In this document: positions 5,438-8,948 of the stretch, in pieces
How the letters are laid out: each line of letters starts with the position of its first letter
Numbering within the stretch: position 1 is the stretch's first letter
NCBI GenBank assembly: GCA_003525045.1
Contig: DQGF01000299.1
Coordinates: 4,941 to 13,888, forward strand
DNA length: 8,948 nucleotides
Reading direction: 5' to 3'
Origin: Pseudomonas sp.
Lineage (GTDB): Bacteria > Pseudomonadota > Gammaproteobacteria > Pseudomonadales > Pseudomonadaceae
Program-made: the position numbers and the translations under genes
The notes under the pieces: model-generated
What the model was told of the DNA's origin: nothing
Database searches by the model: none
The model's input: the letters and a program-made list of their open reading frames with translations, nothing else

Positions 5438-6754
5438 ATGCTTGCTCGTGAAGACAATGAGATGCTGGTTCGTGTCGGCCCAAACACACCAACGGGGCAA
5501 TTCATGCGCCTGTACTGGATTCCGTTCCTGCCATCGTCGGACCTGATCCTTGATGGGCAACCGCAACGTGTGCGCCTGCTAGGTGAGGACTTGTTGGCAT
5601 TTCGCGACAGCGAAAACAGAATCGGCTTGGTCGATCATGTATGCCCACACCGTGGGGCACCGCTGATCTTTGGGCGCAATGAAAATTGTGGCCTACGTTG
5701 CGTTTATCACGGTTGGCAGTTCGGCGTGGATGGCAAGGTGCTCGACACCCCTGCAGAGCCCGAGCATAGCCGCCTGAAGGATAAGGTTCGGATCAAAAGT
5801 TATCCTTGCCAGGAGCGCAACGGCATTGTTTGGACCTATATGGGCGACGCCGAGGAACTGCCGCCATTGCCCAATGTGGAGTGGAACTTGGTGCCGGCGC
5901 AGAATGTGCACGTCAGTTTCCGGGTGCAGGAATGCAACTGGTTGCAAGCTGTCGAGGGCGAACTTGACTCGGCACACGCGGCGATTCTGCATGGCCGCAT
6001 TGACTCTCAAGGCGCAATCAGTGACTGGGTGGCGAAAAAAGACCTGCGGCCCGTGTTCGAATGTCAGCGTCAGGAGTTTGGAATCAGCATTGCGTCACGC
6101 CGCATTCTCAACGAAGACACCCATTACTGGCGAGTCAACCAGTTCCTGTTTCCGTTTTATACCTTGGTACCGCCACAATCGCAGTACCCGGAGCTGAGTG
6201 GTCATGCGTGGGTGCCAATTGATGATGAAAACACCTTATGCATCATGTTTTCCTATCATCCTGCGCAACCGCTTTATGAAAAAACACGACGCTTGTTCGA
6301 AAATGGCCACAACGGTCGGGAAACTGGTCATGCCAGTGCCAATGCCTACCAGCCGCGCCCGATCAGCCAGCCTTACGCCAAGTACTGGACGAAGTTTAAT
6401 CTGGAATCGGGTTTCCAGTTCAGCCAGGAAGCGCAGACCACAACCTGGTTTTCAGGATTACCAGGGCTCTGGGTACAAGATGCCGCTTGCCAGTCTGGAG
6501 TCGCGCCCATTTATGACCGCAGTCGCGAAAACCTGGGAATCAGCGATACCGGCATCGCCATGACCCGGCGTTTGCTGCTGGAAAACGTGAAAAATCTGAC
6601 GTCCGGCAAATCCAAACCCACACGCTTCGACGACCCTGACCTATGGATGGTACGTGCGGTGTCGCTGACCCTACCCAACACACAGACCTGGCAAGACAGC
6701 GGGGTTGAGCCCATGACGGCACGACTCGGTGCTGACTTTGGCTATGTGCTTTAA
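5438..6754 (+). CDS. Rieske [2Fe-2S] aromatic ring-hydroxylating oxygenase, alpha subunit, phthalate 4,5-dioxygenase family
   Basis: The 438-residue terminal oxygenase would use electrons from the next gene's product and O2 to hydroxylate or dealkylate its substrate in the cytoplasm. The Rieske cluster ligands are Cys69-x-His71 (CPHRGA) and Cys88-x2-His91 (CVYHGW). In the catalytic domain NWLQAVEGELDSAHAAILHG carries the bridging Asp177 and the iron ligands His180 and His185. Asp348 in LWVQDAACQSG is the likely third ligand, followed by the family segment GPIYDR-like APIYDRSRENLGISDTG. Length and motifs match alpha-only oxygenases of the phthalate 4,5-dioxygenase group; no beta-subunit gene follows. 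That group also includes O-demethylases such as LigX and the phenoxybenzoate dioxygenase type, so the reaction could be dihydroxylation or demethylation. The ATG at 5438 has AAGGAG 7 nt upstream; the in-frame TTG at 5405 lies within the operator and is rejected. Substrate unknown. Confidence 0.93.
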   Translation: MLAREDNEMLVRVGPNTPTGQFMRLYWIPFLPSSDLILDGQPQRVRLLGEDLLAFRDSENRIGLVDHVCPHRGAPLIFGRNENCGLRCVYHGWQFGVDGKVLDTPAEPEHSRLKDKVRIKSYPCQERNGIVWTYMGDAEELPPLPNVEWNLVPAQNVHVSFRVQECNWLQAVEGELDSAHAAILHGRIDSQGAISDWVAKKDLRPVFECQRQEFGISIASRRILNEDTHYWRVNQFLFPFYTLVPPQSQYPELSGHAWVPIDDENTLCIMFSYHPAQPLYEKTRRLFENGHNGRETGHASANAYQPRPISQPYAKYWTKFNLESGFQFSQEAQTTTWFSGLPGLWVQDAACQSGVAPIYDRSRENLGISDTGIAMTRRLLLENVKNLTSGKSKPTRFDDPDLWMVRAVSLTLPNTQTWQDSGVEPMTARLGADFGYVL

Positions 6755-6756
6755 GC

Positions 6757-6771
6757 GAGGAGGCCGATGTG
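6757..6771 (+). promoter_or_regulatory. Ribosome-binding site deciding a GTG start
   Basis: GAGGAGG (6757-6763) precedes the overlapping codons ATG (6767) and GTG (6769). Only the GTG is in the reductase frame. The ATG opens a frame of nine codons ending in TAG at 6794-6796. The Shine-Dalgarno spacing is 5 nt to GTG and 3 nt to ATG, favouring GTG. Confidence 0.75.
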
Positions 6772-7737
6772 TCGTTGTCTCACTCGCTATCGCTAGAAGT
6801 CGTGCTGGTCCAGGCTCGCCTGGAAGCTCAGGGAATTGTTTCGTATGAATTACGCGCGCCAGGTAATGAGGCGCTACCCGCTTTTACCGCTGGCGCGCAC
6901 ATCGATCTTTACTTGCCTGACGGCATGACCCGCAGCTACTCGCTGGCAAATGATCCGGGCGAGCGCCAGCGCTATGTCATCGCGGTGCAACTGGCAGAAC
7001 AAGGACGTGGCGGCTCGGCCTGGTTGCACAGTACGTCACGTATTGGTGAACGGCTGCGCATCAGCCTGCCGCGCAATGATTTTGAGTTGGTTCAAGACCC
7101 GGGGCTCGCCGTATTTATTTGCGGCGGTATCGGCATTACCCCGGCGCTGTCGATGATCCATCTTCGGGTGCGTCAAGGCCTGCCTTGGCGCCTGCTCTAT
7201 GCTGTGCGCTCGCATGAACGCTGTGCGTTTGTCGAGGAGTTACTCGATCTGGAGCAACGCCAAGGACTGGGACAGGTTCAGTTCTTCCGCAGCGATGACG
7301 ATGAACGATTGGACATGCAACGGGTAATCACCACTACGCCAGCTGATGCCCACCTATATTGCTGCGGTCCGCAACGGATGATCAATGAGTTCATCGCGGC
7401 AACCTCCAGCCGCCCGCCAACCCTTGTGCATTACGAACGGTTTGCCGCTGCGAGCGAAGCGGCCACTGGTGGGGGCTTTGAGGTGGTGCTGCAACGTAGC
7501 GGTACCCGGATTTCAGTCGAAGCGGGCAAAAGCATCCTGGATGCGCTGCTTGAAAATGGCGTCGACGTTCAATACGCCTGCTCCAACGGCGTATGCGGAA
7601 CTTGTCGCACCGGCGTGCTAGAGGGGGTGCCCGATCACCGCGACGACTACCTCACCGATGACGAGAAGCGCGGCAATACCGCGGTAATGGTGTGCTGCTC
7701 GGGCGCACTTAGCCCACGGCTAGTGCTCGATCTCTGA
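6769..7737 (+). CDS. Oxygenase reductase: FMN/NADH oxidoreductase with C-terminal plant-type [2Fe-2S] ferredoxin
   Basis: This 322-residue class IA (phthalate dioxygenase reductase-like) electron carrier passes electrons from NAD(P)H through flavin and its iron-sulfur cluster to the Rieske oxygenase. The order is a flavin-binding barrel with RSYSL at 55-59 (FMN/isoalloxazine contact), then a nucleotide-binding domain with GGIGITP at 119-125 and CCGPQRM at 198-204. The ferredoxin domain follows, with Cys271-x4-Cys276-x2-Cys279 (CSNGVCGTC) and Cys309 as the probable fourth ligand (Cys310 is adjacent). DHRDDYLTDDE (289-299) is typical of this subfamily. The start is GTG, 14 bp after the oxygenase stop, with a strong GAGGAGG. 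Tight spacing implies co-translation with the oxygenase. Length matches Pht2/VanB/PobB-type reductases (about 315-325). The partner oxygenase is clear from context. Confidence 0.95.
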   Translation: MSLSHSLSLEVVLVQARLEAQGIVSYELRAPGNEALPAFTAGAHIDLYLPDGMTRSYSLANDPGERQRYVIAVQLAEQGRGGSAWLHSTSRIGERLRISLPRNDFELVQDPGLAVFICGGIGITPALSMIHLRVRQGLPWRLLYAVRSHERCAFVEELLDLEQRQGLGQVQFFRSDDDERLDMQRVITTTPADAHLYCCGPQRMINEFIAATSSRPPTLVHYERFAAASEAATGGGFEVVLQRSGTRISVEAGKSILDALLENGVDVQYACSNGVCGTCRTGVLEGVPDHRDDYLTDDEKRGNTAVMVCCSGALSPRLVLDL

Positions 7738-7755
7738 TTTTCGACTCTACTTTAC

Positions 7756-7778
7756 GCTCCGTTGCAAAACGGGCGAGC
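7756..7778 (+). other. Small intercistronic hairpin with GCAA loop
   Basis: Within the 58-bp gap between reductase and CoA-transferase genes, CCGTT (7759-7763) pairs with AACGG (7768-7772) around a GCAA (GNRA-type) tetraloop. An outer GCT/AGC stem (7756-7758 with 7776-7778) adds three pairs. No T-run follows, so it is not a terminator. It might adjust mRNA stability or relative expression of the third gene. Weak evidence. Confidence 0.3.
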
Positions 7779-7795
7779 CTGTGCGAGGAACAACC

Positions 7796-8948
7796 ATGCT
7801 ATCGCAGCTTGATAAACATTTCCCGGAGCATGCCCCACGGCCTGAGGCCGCTCCCAAAGCGCTGGACGGGATTCGGATCGTCGATTTCACTCATTTTGTA
7901 GCCGGCCCATTCGCAACCATGATGCTCGCTGACATGGGCGCAGATGTGATCAAGATCGAAGCGCCGGGTCGCGGCGATGAGTTCCGTTATTACCCGCCGG
8001 CACACCCGGACGAGGAGAGTCTCGGCGCGCCCTATCTATGGGCCAACCGCAACAAGCGCAGCATCGCCCTGGATTTGAAATCCGCGGAAGGTCAGCGCGT
8101 TGCCCTCGAATTGATCGCCACCGCCGATATCGTCACAGAGAATTTTTCCACAGGGGTAATGGAACGTCTGGGTCTGGGTTATGAGACCTGCCGTCAATTG
8201 AACCCCAAACTGATCTATTGCTCGGTGTCGGCTTATGGCCGCGAGGGCGCTTTCGCCGACCGACTCGGGTTTGATCCGATTGCCCAGGCGGAGAGCGGAT
8301 TTGTTTCCATGAACGGCTATGCCGATCGGCAAGGGGTGCGGGCGTTGTCGCCAGTGATGGACATCAGCACGGCGATGATGACCAGCAATGCGATTCTGGC
8401 AGCTTTGGTTGCCCGCGAACGCTCAGGTATTGGCCAGGCAGTCGAGGTTTGCCTGTTCGACAACGCGGTATTGATGACTGGTTACGCCACTGCGCAGTAC
8501 TTGTTCACCGGCGACATCCCCCAACGCAACGGCAATACCAGCCCGGACACCTGCCCCTCGGGGGTCTTCCAAGCGTCGGACAAGGCCTTTTATATCAATT
8601 GCGGCAACAACAAAATTTTTTATCGCCTGGCCGAACAGGTGCTGGACATGCCTGAGCTGGCAGTAGACCCGACATTCCGCGATCGTAACGGGCGAATTGC
8701 GCAGCGCGAAGAGCTGTTCCAGCTGCTCGATGTGGCCTTCGCTAGAAAACCTTGGGTGTATTGGCAACAGCGGATGCGCGCGGCGTCGATTCCCTGTGGG
8801 GAACTACGCACGATCGAAGAAACGCTGCATTCAGACGAAGTTCGCGAGCGCGGACTGGTCAGCCGCATTTGGCATCCGCAATTGGGTTGGCTGCCAAACA
8901 TCGCCCTGCCCATCACCTTCAGTGAGACGCCACTTGCCAACCCAACCC
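7796..8948 (+). CDS. CaiB/BaiF (class III) CoA-transferase, 3'-truncated by window edge
   Basis: The frame is open from the ATG at 7796 to the right edge, giving 384 visible residues; the family is usually about 390-410, so only the C-terminus is missing. Family features include LDGIRIVDFTHFVAGPFATMMLADMGADVIKIE (about 23-55), where FVAGPFAT and GADVIKIE form the CoA-binding Rossmann part. WANRNKRSIALDLK (82-95), GFDPIAQAESG (158-168) and Asp189 in SPVMDISTAM, the likely catalytic aspartate, follow. GQAVEVCLFDNAV (213-225) is also typical. Members move CoA between thioesters and free acids by an aspartyl-CoA mixed-anhydride mechanism. GAGGAA about 6 nt upstream supports the start. It follows the reductase by 58 bp on the same strand, so it is probably the third gene of the operon. 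Donor and acceptor are unknown; formyl-CoA transferase or carnitine-specific roles are unlikely from context. Confidence 0.93.
   Translation, partial: MLSQLDKHFPEHAPRPEAAPKALDGIRIVDFTHFVAGPFATMMLADMGADVIKIEAPGRGDEFRYYPPAHPDEESLGAPYLWANRNKRSIALDLKSAEGQRVALELIATADIVTENFSTGVMERLGLGYETCRQLNPKLIYCSVSAYGREGAFADRLGFDPIAQAESGFVSMNGYADRQGVRALSPVMDISTAMMTSNAILAALVARERSGIGQAVEVCLFDNAVLMTGYATAQYLFTGDIPQRNGNTSPDTCPSGVFQASDKAFYINCGNNKIFYRLAEQVLDMPELAVDPTFRDRNGRIAQREELFQLLDVAFARKPWVYWQQRMRAASIPCGELRTIEETLHSDEVRERGLVSRIWHPQLGWLPNIALPITFSETPLANPT

Overview
The window looks like chromosomal DNA of a Pseudomonas-type gammaproteobacterium. The codon usage is GC-rich, there is an OprD-family porin typical of Pseudomonas, an ACS-type major facilitator permease, and a PhnX gene paired with an iron-dependent alcohol dehydrogenase. 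I see no rRNA, tRNA, CRISPR array, transposase or integrase. Species cannot be assigned from the sequence alone.

Left part (1-1907, + strand): the end of a 2-aminoethylphosphonate-type catabolic cluster. It holds an iron-containing alcohol dehydrogenase cut by the left edge (probably acting on phosphonoacetaldehyde or a similar aldehyde/alcohol) and a complete phosphonoacetaldehyde hydrolase, phnX. A 445-bp non-coding stretch (1908-2352) with three inverted repeats separates it from the rest and includes one good rho-independent terminator.

Middle and right part (2353-8948): a divergent catabolic locus. Leftward run an ACS-family permease and an OprD-family porin, in that transcription order, which together make an outer- plus inner-membrane uptake route for an organic acid. 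Rightward run a phthalate-4,5-dioxygenase-family Rieske oxygenase, its FMN/[2Fe-2S] reductase (GTG start, 14 bp downstream) and a CaiB/BaiF-type (class III) CoA-transferase cut by the right edge. The 392-bp divergent control region holds a strong sigma70-type promoter for the oxygenase. It also holds two tandem pairs of TTGGT-N3-ACCAA-like 13-mers, one next to each transcription direction. This pattern is typical of FadR-type GntR repressors; the regulator gene itself is not in the window.

Working model (inference): an aromatic or other carboxylate enters through the porin and permease and is hydroxylated or O-/N-dealkylated by the Rieske system. Either the substrate or a downstream product is activated to a CoA thioester by the CoA-transferase. 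The combination of a phthalate-type Rieske oxygenase with a class III CoA-transferase under one GntR-like operator set is the most interesting part of the window. Its substrate cannot be named from the sequence.
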